Shown here piece after piece: positions 49,185 through 59,588 of a DNA stretch of 64,000 bases. The notes under the pieces are model-generated. The model worked only from the letters and a program-made list of their open reading frames with translations. It was not told where the DNA came from and did no database searches. The position numbers were made by a program, and so were the translations under genes. The stretch is from Eunapius fragilis. Lineage: Eukaryota; Porifera; Demospongiae; Spongillida; Spongillidae. Positions within the stretch are counted from its first letter, which is position 1, and each line of letters starts with the position of its first letter. The DNA is taken from the NCBI GenBank assembly GCA_963681505.1, contig OY811971.1, forward strand, positions 9,357,991 to 9,421,990. Reading direction: 5' to 3'.

Positions 49185-49960
49185 GTCTCGTACCCAGACC
49201 CAGATTCCCAACAGCTGCGGGTGGATTACATCACCGCTACGTGGAAAGTGGGTCTGGCTCATAGGTCGAACTTTTTGGATCCTAGATTTTGGAGAACCAA
49301 TCAAATTGCAGCCCTTAGTGACGTCACGGTGCTACTTAATTATGAGTGTAATTGCATTCCATAGCTAGCTATATAGTACTCTAATTGGAGCGCCTTTTCC
49401 TCGAGGGTGACTGTTTTTAAGGCTTTAGTGCCCGCTCGGGTCTGAGCAAACAAGCCTTCATCGTGGGCAGGAGCGCTACAAGGACAAGGACACGCCCGCG
49501 ACTGCGCACGGCTAGAAACTCGATGAGAACGGGAAAGGCGAGTGGAAGCCAGGCCGCCTGCCCCTATCATCCCGACAAACCTCAGCTCCAACGTTCCTTT
49601 CTATCTTTTGGAGCAGCTGCTTCCTGCGTGCTCTCTGGAACTAGATTGTTTAAGGTATACTGTTTCTCATGCCCCAGTCATAAAAGGACATGTGCCTGTT
49701 GGGTACTTCCTAATTCTTACTAGGCGCGCGGTGGAATGCACGTTCTTTCTGTGTTTTGAGCCAGGTAATCAGCTATGACGACACGATAATTAGTATGTGA
49801 CGACAAAAAACGACACCCCATTTTTGTGACGACACAAAGATTGCGTAACACTCAGGATCCGCAGAACAAAAAAGTTCGACCTATGAGCCAGACCCACTTT
49901 CCACGTAGCGGTGATGTAATCCACCCGCAGCTGTTGGGAACCTGGGTCTGGGTACGAGAC
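49185..49960. mobile_element. Element with about 95-bp inverted repeats and TA duplication
   Basis: Begins GTCTCGTACCCAGACCC and ends GGGTCTGGGTACGAGAC. The match continues through CAACAGCTGCGGGTGGATTA, ATCACCGCTACGTGGAAAGT and CATAGGTCGAACTTTTT and their reverse complements. TA flanks both sides (49183-49184 and 49961-49962). There is no transposase in the 776 bp. Small decayed relatives with GGATTACATCAC are near 1560-1765 and 27784-27826. Confidence 0.9.
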
Positions 49961-50296
49961 TACTTTTTTCTCTGAAGTCAGATTTTTATTTTAAAAGGAG
50001 ATCTGTTAATCCTCTCTTCAAGCTCTACTATATTGGACTATGGGGTCCATACAGATTTCTTGCCACCCCCTCGACTAAAATATATAAGAATTTCGTAACG
50101 CCAGTGTCTGTTGATTGAATAAAACAGTGATCAACCGTTTAGTTGCTCGGCGGTGGAGCGGGGGGGGGGGGGGGGGGAATAATCCCTCCCCCGCCCCCTC
50201 CCCCCCACAACTTTACAGGGCAGAATTTTTATTCATGATTTCATTTAACCAACTTCACTTGAAAGCCTTCGTAAATGAACAAATTTGTACTAACTG

Positions 50297-50515
50297 CACG
50301 GGCGGAAGCAGAGGGGGTTGCCTTGGGGGTTGCAAACCCGCCTCTGTTATATAAGGTCTTCCGCTAAGCAGCCACCCCCCCCCCCCCCCCCCCTTGCTCT
50401 TCGTATCGCGGGTCTAACACCCCCCCACCCCCCTCCCCTCCCCTCCCCCCCCCCCCTCCCGCTCTGGAAAATCATAGATATTAGAGTAGATGGGAAAATC
50501 CTGTATCCGCCCCTG
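50297..50515. mobile_element. CAGGGGCGG element, copy 2, 5-bp target duplication AACTG
   Basis: Starts CACGGGCGGAAGCAG and ends CCTGTATCCGCCCCTG, flanked by AACTG at 50292-50296 and 50516-50520. The interior is short and extremely C-rich (219 bp in total). Confidence 0.88.
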
Positions 50516-50520
50516 AACTG

Positions 50521-51720
50521 TCAGTGTGACCGTTGCAGTAGCCGTTCATTGAAACAGTTATATACCACGCCCACTCATTATATAATCATACCCCAATTAA
50601 AAATACTTTCTGCCTCCGCTGTAGTGCTAGGTCTCTTGGCACGGGCTGTTAAATATATACAGCACTAGCTAGAGCCACTTCGCAACAACAAAATTAGTTT
50701 ATCCCATAGCAAATCTATGCTGTTCAGTTGAGCCAGATAGCACAATTTGTGCTCTATCCGTTGCCGCGCGCGCAAGTACCATGATGACCATTCAAACACA
50801 GATACACTTCTTGCGGTAGTTCTTCAACTCATTGCATGTTCGCTTGTGTACGGAAGCAGATCCGTAAATCAGTGTCAACTATGCTACCAAGTGTCGTGCA
50901 TGTAATTGTTTTAAAAAAAGCAGCGCATATTCGAATTCCAACGTTATTTGTAGTACTTTGTACGCCTAATCGTCCGCCGTACATCTACGTCTACAGTGCC
51001 CGCTCGTTTATAGTTTAACTGTTATATAAAACAGTATCACCTGATCGATATCGATTACACGGAAAATATTCATTTCATGTTAGGCAACTCTCAGTGTATT
51101 TTGCCACCCTAAGCTATCAATACCACTAGCGACGTCATATTATATACCTCTAATTACATTCCCATGCCAATGCGGTGTACTTACATGTTACAAACTAAGC
51201 TATGCGATTGAATTTATGAGATCTAGACATGTGCAGAATTCAGCAACGCCCTTTCACTGAGCAAGTTGGTAGCTAGAGGGTATAGTATAATTGAGAACCA
51301 TGCAGCTGGATTTTTATGTATCATTTGTGTATCGTTGTTTCCAATCAGTTCCACAATTCACTTTTTAAAACACATATGCAACCATGATCTACACATTGTA
51401 ACATGCATGAACTGTGTCTGGTGTTGCGTACATTGACAACAGATTCATTGACATTCAAACCCTCACAAAGATGGGTTGTAATTGGAACACATTACATGCA
51501 ACACGTTTCTAATTCCTGCAGATCACGTGCTAATCACTTGATGGAAGGTCAATTCTTTCTAGCTCAAACAAAGGGCATTGCTACATAGCTACACGACATT
51601 GTACTATATAGTAACCTGTGCTTGGCTGATCCAAGGCTGCATGCATCGTTTGAGGCCGTACACTTGGTTTCTAGTTTGAGCTGGGCTAGTTACGTTAAGG
51701 ATTGTGGGGTCATTGCTTGT
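50521..51720. other. Gene-free stretch
   Basis: AT-rich, apparently single-copy DNA with no supported gene or repeat up to the start of the minisatellite block. Confidence 0.55.
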
Positions 51721-51721
51721 A

Positions 51722-52520
51722 AATCACATCACCACCAGCCATTACACCACTCCATCACCACCAGTAAATCACTCCATCACCACCCAGTACATCACACCAT
51801 CACCACCCAGTACATCACACCATCACCACCAGTAAATCACTCCAACCACCCATTACATCACACCATCACCACCCACACCATCACACCATCACCAGCCACC
51901 ATCATCACCCAGTACATCACACCATCACTATCAAGTACATCACACCATCACCACCCAGTACATCACCCCATCACCATCCAGTACATCACACCATCACAAC
52001 CCTGTACATCCCACCATCACCACCCACACCATCATCACAACTACATCACACCATCACCACCCACACCATCACCACCAGTACATCACACAGTACATCACAC
52101 CATCACCACAAGTACATCACACCATCACCACCAGTAAATCACACCATTACCACCCAGTACATCACGCCATCACCACCTGTACATCACACCATCACCACCC
52201 TGCACGCAGTAGTACATCACACCATCTCACGACCCAATACATCAAACCATCACCACCAGTAAATCAAACCATCACCACCCAGTACATCACACCATCATCA
52301 CCCAGTACATCACACCATCACCACCCAGTACATCACACCATCACCACCCTGTACATCACACCATCACCACACAGTACATCACACCATCAATGAGTTGGTT
52401 CACCATATGAAATATGCAACCAAAACAGCGCCCCCAGCATGCCCCCCACTAACCACAGCATGACCCCCCTCCACTAATCATAGCATGCCCCCACTAACCA
52501 CACAATGCCCTCCTAACACA
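51722..52520. repeat. Minisatellite block: TACATCACACCATCACCACC array plus CCCCACTAACCACAGCATG array
   Basis: About 30 copies of a 21-23 bp unit (CAGTACATCACACCATCACC) to 52390, then a spacer (TTGGTTCACCATATGAAATA) and four copies of a CCCCCCACTAACCACAGCAT unit to about 52520. The same order recurs at 56465-56905. Confidence 0.93.
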
Positions 52521-53020
52521 ACATCGGGCCATTAGTTTTCCAAGGTGTTCTGAAAGGGACGGATGTGGTAGTGAAGTTTTTTACAGAGCGATATGGACAT
52601 CATGTACAGAACATACTTATCTAGGTTAGGTATGCACCAAAATTGCTCACTACACAGTATGTTGGCCCCCTTTGGTCTGCATGTTATGACATACTTTGAT
52701 GGGAAATCACTTTTCCAGTACCTTGATGAAAATTACAAGAACATTCAATCAAATGTGGTTACAAGTACGTGTGAACAGTTCAAAGTCATTTGGAATCAAA
52801 TGGCATTGTTCATGGAGATTTGCATTCCAACAAGTTAGTTGTTATAGATTTCAGTTGGGCCGGACATGCCAACATCAGCCATTATCCTTATTCGATTAAT
52901 GGAAACATTGTTTGGCATCATAATGTTGTACCTGGTGGGCTATAGCAATTGAAAGTTTATGATCCATCACTTGATATCTTAGTTGATAAAGCTGAACTAG
53001 CAATCTTGAGTTGCATTCCA
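52510..53020 (+). pseudogene. Fragment of a protein-kinase-like domain gene
   Basis: Plus-strand pieces: VVVKFFTERYG (about 52570-52602), GKSLFQYLDENYKNIQSN (about 52700), then in another frame IVHGDLHSNKLVVIDFSWAG (52805-52864), HYPYSINGNIVWHH and YDPSLDILVDKAEL. HGDLHxN and the IDFSWAG metal-loop equivalent follow the pattern of atypical kinase-like domains (HGDLRxxN...xIDFDWAGE), known mainly from fungi, oomycete effectors and some invertebrate repeat genes. At least one frameshift and an in-frame stop (GGL* near 52940) show decay. No partner domain is seen. Confidence 0.6.
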
Positions 53021-53289
53021 CGGATAGTACTGCCTAGACTCCATGTTTTTATTCATGTATGTATTTTATATATGCATGCATATAAATGCATACATTTGCA
53101 CATGATACGTGCACATGAAAATTATATTTGTTGTATTTTCGAAATACAAAATAATTTCAAATTGAGTTAGTCGTAAATAATAGTCCTTGGTATTGGGTGA
53201 TGAAGGGTCTCTGGGCTAGGGGGACGAGCAGCAGGTCACCATATATGTGGAGGGAGGGAGGAGGGTGAGGGAGGGAGGAGGGATGAAGG

Positions 53290-53640
53290 AGGGAGGAGGG
53301 ATGACATTAACCACAGCATGCCCCCACACTAACCACAGCATCCCTCCACACTGACCACAGCATGCCCCCACACTAACCACAGCATCCCTCCACACTGACC
53401 ACAGCATGCCCCCACACTAACCACAGCATGCCCCCACACTAACCACAGCATGCCCCCACACTAACCACAGCATGCCCCCACACTAACCACAGCATGCCCC
53501 TACACTAACCACAGCATGCCCCCATACTAACCACAGATGTCCCCACACTAACCACAGCATGCCCCTTACACTAAATAACCACAGAACGCCCACACTAACC
53601 ACAGCTCCCCCACACTAACCACAGCACATCCCTCACACAC
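53290..53640. repeat. Minisatellite, CCCCACACTAACCACAGCATG unit
   Basis: About fifteen copies of a 22-23 bp unit, preceded by GGAGGGAGGAGGGATGA purine-rich repeats (53250-53300). Confidence 0.92.
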
Positions 53641-53935
53641 TAGTAACATCACACCCTCACACCTACCCACTAGGACCATCACACCCTCCCACCTACCCAC
53701 TAGTACCATCACACCCTCCCATCTACCCTCTAGTACCATCACCCCTCCCATCTACCCACTAGTACCATCACACCCTCCCACCTACCCACTAGTACCATCA
53801 CACCCTCCCCACTTACATACTAGTACCATCATACCTTCTCACCTACCCACTAGTACCATCACACCCTCCCCACCTACACACTAGTACCATCACACCCTTC
53901 CACCTACACACTAGTACCGTCACACCCCACTAGTA
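53641..53935. repeat. Minisatellite, ACTAGTACCATCACACCCTC unit
   Basis: About ten copies of a 29-30 bp unit (ACTAGTACCATCACACCCTC plus CCACCTACCC). Its reverse complement forms the array at 58395-58580. Confidence 0.93.
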
Positions 53936-53963
53936 TGGGCACCCCCAAAGTGGTGGTGGTCTC

Positions 53964-53989
53964 GGGGGGGGGGGGGGGGGGGGGGGGGG
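53964..53989. repeat. G26 homopolymer
   Basis: Run of 26 G between GGTATGGGCACC-type sequences; ends a minisatellite block. Confidence 0.95.
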
Positions 53990-54217
53990 CGGTATGGGCA
54001 CCACTCACTGCTAGTTCCCCCTACAGGGTCTGTGCGCTCATTCAGTATCAATTAAGGGTCAATGACAGCATTATACACCAAAGGTGCACTCTATTAAGAG
54101 AACATGCAGGCAAATGGAAGCTAATGCAACAACAGCCTTAGTTATGCACACAGCCTTAGTCTTGGTGCTTGTTACTTGTGACCTACTTCTCCTGAAGGGA
54201 ATGTCATATTGTATATC

Positions 54218-54325
54218 CTCTTGCCCAGACCCATTTTATGTTGTGCATCCTCTTGCCCAGACCCATCTTATGTTGTGCATCCTCTTGCCCAGACCCACCT
54301 TATATTGTGCGCTCTCTTACCCAGA
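54218..54325. repeat. Four-unit tandem repeat, CCTCTTGCCCAGACCCA core
   Basis: Imperfect 33-bp units CCTCTTGCCCAGACCCATNT TATGTTGTGCAT; the last is diverged. Confidence 0.8.
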
Positions 54326-54560
54326 TACACTTTGTGTCGTGCGTCTGCTTGCATGTATGTAGCAGTAAGTGTGTGAGCGCACAGACCTGCTTGCATGTAG
54401 CAGTACATGTGGGAGCGCACAGACCTACATACGTGTGTGCGTGTTTGTGTGTATGTGTGTGCATGTTTCTAGGAAGGTACGTTTTAATTAAATTTGGCGA
54501 AAGTGAGCTGCTTTTAATCATATGGTGGCTGGCTTTCTCTACCCACGCTCTCTCTCCATT

Positions 54561-55250
54561 TTATCCAATACTAAATATTGGATATGCAAGGACAGGTGAA
54601 GTTACCAAACTCTCCTTCAACTTGAATAATGCTTCATTGCACTGCAATGTCCAGTCCCCAGTCTGGTGTTTTTCAATCAAGTGAAAGTGTGGTGCTGCAA
54701 TCACAACAAAGTTCTTGACAAATCGTCGATAGAATCCTGACAGACCTAGGAACTGTCTCAATTCATTTAAAGGAGTTGGCCAGTCAGCAACAACTTGTCT
54801 TCTCTGGATCTGTCTTAATCCCATGTTCTGAGACCACATGACCAAGATATGTGATACTCTTTCTCATCAAATGGCACTTACTTGGTTTGATTTCCAAACC
54901 TGCATTCTTCAAACGGTCCAGAACATCATGGTCTTCTATGGTAGTCCTGAAGATCAAAATGTCATGTAGATATACTAGACAAGTACCCCCAATGCTCACA
55001 ACTGTACTTTATGGATTCTCCACATGCTGCACATTATAGATTCCTTTTCCAAGTATTTTAGTTAGTTATGGTGTAAAGTCCAACATACTTTGAATCTAAC
55101 TTTCTTTCTGCTCTGCAAAATAATTTGGATTTGCATTGCTTCTGTCATACACAACATATTTTTGTCTCTTTTGAGCTTCTAAAATAGTCTCTCTTGTCAT
55201 GCTGATAATTATTTGCCGCTGTTTGGCTAGCATCTCAATGCCTGTACTTG
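54561..55250 (-). mobile_element. Ty3/Gypsy pol fragments
   Basis: Minus-strand RT pieces: GGTCLVYLHDILIFRTTIED (active-site YLDD changed to YLHD, about 54990), LEIKPSKCHLMRKSITYLGH and VVSEHG (about 54900-54860), then WPTPLNELRQFLGLSGFYRR and KESLVTSPVLAYP (54780-54600). This is the RT palm/thumb region of Gypsy-type pol. At 55250-55100, on the same strand but on the wrong side for a normal PR-RT-RH-IN order, LEAQKRQKYVVYDRSNANPN resembles the end of a Gypsy integrase. So two fragments or a rearranged copy. No LTRs were seen. Confidence 0.72.
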
Positions 55251-55287
55251 AATATATCAATGGCAGAAATTTGACGCATGTATGCAG

Positions 55288-55570
55288 CATCACCACCCAG
55301 TACATCACACCATTACCACCAGTATATCCCACCATCACCACCCAGTACATCACACCATTACCACCAGTATATCCCACCATCACCACCCAGTACATCACAC
55401 CATCACCACCCAGTACATCACACCATAAACACCTGTACATCACACCATTACCACTCAGTACATCACACCATCACCACCAGTACATCACACCATTACCACC
55501 CAGTACATCACACCCCTGTACATCATCCATCACCACCCAGTACATCACACCATCACCACCAGTACATCAG
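55288..55570. repeat. Minisatellite, CAGTACATCACACCATCACC unit
   Basis: About twelve copies of the same 21-23 bp unit as at 51.7 kb, in the same orientation. Confidence 0.93.
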
Positions 55571-55633
55571 TTGAGAGCGCTGGGGTAAATCAATTATTTC
55601 TCGTGTGTGCACACTTGTCCCTTTGTATTTGGC

Positions 55634-55935
55634 AGGCAGAGGTAGCTGAAAGGAGAGTAGAGAAAGCTGAAAAGACTGGTGATAAAGCACAAGGAGATGG
55701 CTAAAAGGAATCTAGACAGTTTTATGAATCTGCTAATCAGTGGTCGAGATCTTCAAATAGATGCGGAAGAAGCTTTAGCAGGTAAGTGCAAAGGTTCACA
55801 AGAATGAGTCTGGTGTTTAAATTGTTTTGTGCATTATCTACCTGCCAGTTTTAATTTCCAGCCAAGAAAAGGTTGTGCAAGGAGAGACATGATGAGGCTT
55901 ATTGTGGCATGTTTCATTTTCTGTACATGATGCAG
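55634..55935 (+). other. Two exon-like blocks of unknown gene
   Basis: Block 1 follows TTTGGCAG (acceptor at about 55634) and ends GCTTTAGCAG at a GTAAGT donor (about 55781), with a charged helix-like frame (AEVAERRVEKAEKTGDKAQG; another frame MAKRNLDSFMNLLISGRDLQ). Block 2 lies between a TTTCCAG acceptor (about 55861) and a GTGACT donor (about 55935) and reads AKKRLCKERHDEAYCGMFHF in the matching phase. The protein is not recognised; it may be a gene remnant trapped between minisatellites. Confidence 0.3.
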
Positions 55936-56464
55936 GTGACTATTGTCTAGACCTTGTTACTGTCGGTGACCGGTTAAAATGGGGCTTTTAAAACTAACCG
56001 TCATTGCAACTGCTTAATTTTTTTAGGGGTGGGTGTGGGGAGTGTGGGGGCGGGGTTGATTTCACTGTCCTACGTTTCAAAATAGTAAATGCTGTATGTG
56101 TGTGCGGATGTGCAGATGTGTAGCAAACCTGCTTGATGTGTTTCTGTCCATCCATCCTACTATATTGATTGTTATGAGGTGTCATTTAATTGCAAAAAAA
56201 GAACTTATTGTTGATAAGCATGGATTGCCGCTCAACTTTCATGTGTTATCAAGTTAAATTACTGTGTGGGCAAACTTTTAACTAGACTGAGCATAAGAGT
56301 GACCGATGACAGGTTTCTGTATACATGTGTGTGCATGTGGTGGATGTGTAGCTGTGAATTTGCAAGCAAACCTGCTTGATGTGTTATTTTGTGTGCATGT
56401 TATCCATTTTGGAATGGAATCTTGATATATGTGATTGCCATGATTCCCTTCCCTTCCCTTCACA
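55936..56464. other. Gene-free stretch between arrays
   Basis: No coding support. A repeated phrase (GCAAACCTGCTTGATGTGTT) occurs at about 56125 and 56367, suggesting a local duplication of roughly 240 bp. Confidence 0.5.
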
Positions 56465-56905
56465 ACATCACCACCCAGTACATCACACCATCACCACCGA
56501 GTACATCACAACATCACCACCCAGTACATCATTCCATCTCCACCCAGTACATCACCACCATCACCACCCAGTACATCACACCATCACTACCCAGTACATC
56601 ACACCATCACCACGCAGTACATCACACCATCATCACGCAGTACATCATTCCATCACCACCCAGTACAATTGGAACTTGTAATGCATAATGATTTGGTTCA
56701 CCACTTGAATATGCAACCAAAGTGACCACACTACCCCCAGCATGCCCCCCACTAACCACAGCATGCCCCCCACTAACCACAGCATGCCCCCCACTAACCA
56801 CAGCATACCCCCCACTAACCATAGCATGCCCCCCACTAACCACAGCATGCCCCCACTAACCGCACAATGCCCCCCTAACCACAGCATGCCCCCCACTAAC
56901 CACAC
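56465..56905. repeat. Second copy of the two-part minisatellite block
   Basis: TACATCACACCATCACCACC units (to 56665), a spacer with TTTGGTTCACCACTTGAATA, then CCCCCCACTAACCACAGCAT units (56735-56905). Same order and orientation as 51722-52520. Confidence 0.92.
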
Positions 56906-57082
56906 CACCAAGCTAAACCCTGATGGGGTGGGATGGGGGAGGTGGCACCAAGCTAACCTCTGATGGGGAGGGACGGGGAAGGGGGGACACCCAATGTACC
57001 TGTTATTGTTTTTGGTATACATGTTTTTTAATGATTGTCGTTGGTTGGCGTGATATAGCTAGGACACAAAAATAAATAAGAA

Positions 57083-58380
57083 GGGTCTGCATGTGACCAT
57101 GTGCCATAAGAAGGGTCTGCATGTGACCATGTGCTATAAGAAGGGTCTGCATGTGACCATGTGCTATAAGAAGGGTCTGCATGTGACCATGTGCTATAAG
57201 AAGGGTCTGCATGTGACCATGTGCTATAAGAAGGGTCTGCATGTGACCATGTGCTATAAGAAGGATCTGCATGTGACCATGTGCTATAAGAAGGGTCTGC
57301 ATGTGACCATGTGCTATAAGAAGGGTCTGCATGTGACCATGTGCTATAAGAAGGGTCTGCATGTGACCATGTGCTATAAGAAGGGTCTGCATGTGACCAT
57401 GTGCTATAAGAAGGGTCTGCATGTGACCATGTGCTATAAGAAGGGTCTGCATGTGACCATGTGCTATAAGAAGGGTCTGCATGTGACCATGTGCTATAAG
57501 AAGGGTCTGCATGTGACCATGTGCTATAAGAAGGGTCTGCATGTGACCATGTGCTATAAGAAGGGTCTGCATGTGACCATGTGCTATAAGAAGGGTCTGC
57601 ATGTGACCATGTGCTATAAGAAGGGTCTGCATGTGACCATGTGCCATAAGAAGGGTCTGCATGTGACCATGTGGTCTGCATGTGACCATGTGCTATAAGA
57701 AGGGTCTGCATGTGACCATGTGCTATAAGAAGGGTCTGCATGTGACCATGTGCTATAAGAAGGGTCTGCATGTGGCTATGTGCTATAAGAAGGGTCTGCA
57801 TGTGACCATGTGCTATAAGAAGGGTCTGCATGTGACCATGTGCCATAAGAAGCAAGGGCGGACGCAGGGGGGGGGTCCGGGGGGTCCGGACCCCCCCCCC
57901 CCCCCCCCCTCCGCCTATACCACGTGACGTGTACAGTTAACCCTCATTGCGTGCCTTAATCGTAATATCAGGTGCACATGGCCACAAACAGCTTCAGGCG
58001 TCAGACAGTCTGTGTCACGGACCCCCAAAAGCTTCCGCGCTTCGCGCGGGAGGGGGCACATCCCCCTCCCGCACCCTCCCCCTTATTAGTTATTCATGTC
58101 GGACCCCCCCCTTTTAGAATTCCTGTATCCGCCCCTGAGAAGGGTCTGCATGTGGCTATGTGCTATAAGAAGGGTCTGCATGTGACCATGTGCCATAAGA
58201 AGGGTCTGCATGTGACCATGTGCTATAAGAAGGGTCTGCATGTGACCATGTGCTATAAGAAGGGTCTGCATGTGACCATGTGCTATAAGAAGGGTCTGCA
58301 TGTGACCATGTGCTATAAGAAGGGTCTGCATGTGACCATGTGCTATAAGAAGGGTCTGCATGTGACCATGTGCTATAAGG
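57083..58380. repeat. 30-bp satellite array (about 34 units), split by a transposon
   Basis: The unit AGAAGGGTCTGCATGTGACC + ATGTGCTATA is repeated with almost no variation at 57090-57850 and 58138-58380. Exceptions are one A (GGATCTGC) at 57265, GCCATA units at the margins, a shortened unit at 57672 and GGCTATG variants next to the insertion. The unit is a multiple of three, so all long frames over it are trivial. Confidence 0.97.
57853..58137. mobile_element. CAGGGGCGG element, copy 3, inserted in the satellite
   Basis: Starts CAAGGGCGGACGCAGG and ends CCTGTATCCGCCCCTG. It is flanked by AGAAG at 57848-57852 and 58138-58142, both being satellite sequence. It shares GGGGGGTCCGGACCCCCC with copy 1. 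A hairpin CGCGCTTCGCGCG lies near 58040. Confidence 0.93.
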
Positions 58381-58394
58381 GTGTGTGTGTGACC

Positions 58395-58705
58395 ATTTGG
58401 GTGTAGGGGGAGGGTGTGATGGTACTAGTGTGTAGGTGGGAGAGTGTGATGGTACTAGTGTGTAGGTGGGAGAGTGTGATGGTACTAGTGTGTAGGTGGG
58501 AGAGTGTGATGGTACTAGTGTGTAGGTGGGAGAGTGTGATGGTACTAGTGTGTAGGTGGGAGAGTGTGATGGTACTAGTGTGTTGGGGCACGCTGTGGCT
58601 AGTGTGGGGTGGTTTGTGTGGAGCATGCTATGGTCAGTGTGTGGTATGCTGTGGTTAGTGTGGGCATGCTGTGATTAGTGTGGGGGGGCATGTTGTGGTT
58701 AGTGT
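58395..58705. repeat. Minisatellites inverted relative to 53.3-53.9 kb
   Basis: Six exact 30-bp units GATGGTACTAGTGTGTAGGT + GGGAGAGTGT (58418-58580), then TGTGGTTAGTGTGGG units and GTCATCCCTCCTCCCTCCCT. These are the reverse complements, in reverse order, of the arrays and purine block at 53250-53935. Confidence 0.93.
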
Positions 58706-59588
58706 CATCCCTCCTCCCTCCCTTCACATAACATGAATACTGAAGATGTATATCTCCTACCCTCCCTGGCACACACCTCGCCCTCGCCCCTCTCCCATCT
58801 ACCAAATCCGGGGCCACCACTCAAATCGGCAGAAAGTCGACCTGTGTATATTGGTCTTAGGACGGCAAGTACACTGATGACAGCTTGCGATGGGTATGTC
58901 TTATTATAAAAGAGTGGGCACTGTATATGGAGCCAGTACACACAAGTGACAAGTGTGAATTGATATTGGCAGATGAAAGTGTGTAGGTCCAAACTATCCA
59001 ATTCAAGTTGGCCCAAAATCATTAGCTATATTAAAAAACATATCAGCTAGTACGCTGTTATACTGCAAAATTATTACATACATGATTGTCCTCAGATACA
59101 CCGTGCAATGTTTTGCAAAAGCTGTTGCACTTAACAATGAAGCATGACTACTATGGCTAGCTGTGGCATTGACCTTAAAAGTGTGGTCTAAAACTCTATA
59201 CAGCTATATGAACGAACATTTTGTTGATGGTTTTAACTACTTTTATCAAGTATATGCATATAAATTAGGTGTGGTCAGAGCCTAAGTATTACTTGACTTG
59301 CAGATAACATACATCTTTGTTGATGGATCTGCAATCATATGCATGCACATCCTTCATATGAGTTTAAGCACTTTTGATACTAGAAATAGATCAAAGTTAC
59401 ACATCATTCTATAGAATGTATTTCAGGAATGTAAAATTTATGGCAGTGAAAAAAGCTGACTTCTATGCCATGCATCTTCTCCAGCCATTAAAGAGATTAA
59501 AAACTGTTACCAGCATAACACAAAAAATGAAAATGAATGCACAGAAATTTGTAATTCCAATTAATGTCACAACAAAAGTCATAAAAGT
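58706..59588. other. Downstream flank of gene D
   Basis: No gene supported. The last 60 bp (GCACAGAAATTTGTAATT...ACAACAAAAGTCATAA) aligns with the 3' flank of gene C at 25555-25596, so it is probably 3' UTR of gene D. Confidence 0.6.

Larger units (their letters stand above)
48768..50075. mobile_element. Outer inverted-repeat element enclosing two others
   Basis: Left arm (AAATTGGTATGGACCCCAT...GTAGAGCTTGAAGAGAG, about 48790-48840) pairs with right arm (CTCTCTTCAAGCTCTACTA...ATGGGGTCCATACAGATTTC, about 50010-50060). G/C-rich ends GTCGA-GGGGG are at both margins. Within lie the complete inverted elements at 48862-49063 and 49185-49960. Confidence 0.78.

Noticed and set aside
51622-52137. His/Thr/Ser/Pro-rich frame
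   Set aside because: Translation of the CATCACACCATCACC minisatellite.
54084-54684. Cys-rich plus-strand frames
   Set aside because: Arise from a 33-bp tandem repeat; no splice or domain support.
57003-57855. Long frames on both strands over the 30-bp satellite
   Set aside because: A 30-bp period without a stop keeps several frames open by arithmetic; there is no start context, homology or non-repeat extension.
57083-58380. Possible CRISPR array
   Set aside because: The repeats are contiguous identical 30-bp units with no unique spacers, in a eukaryotic context without cas genes.
58156-58626. SHSPTYTLVP repeat frame
   Set aside because: Minisatellite translation; no gene signals.
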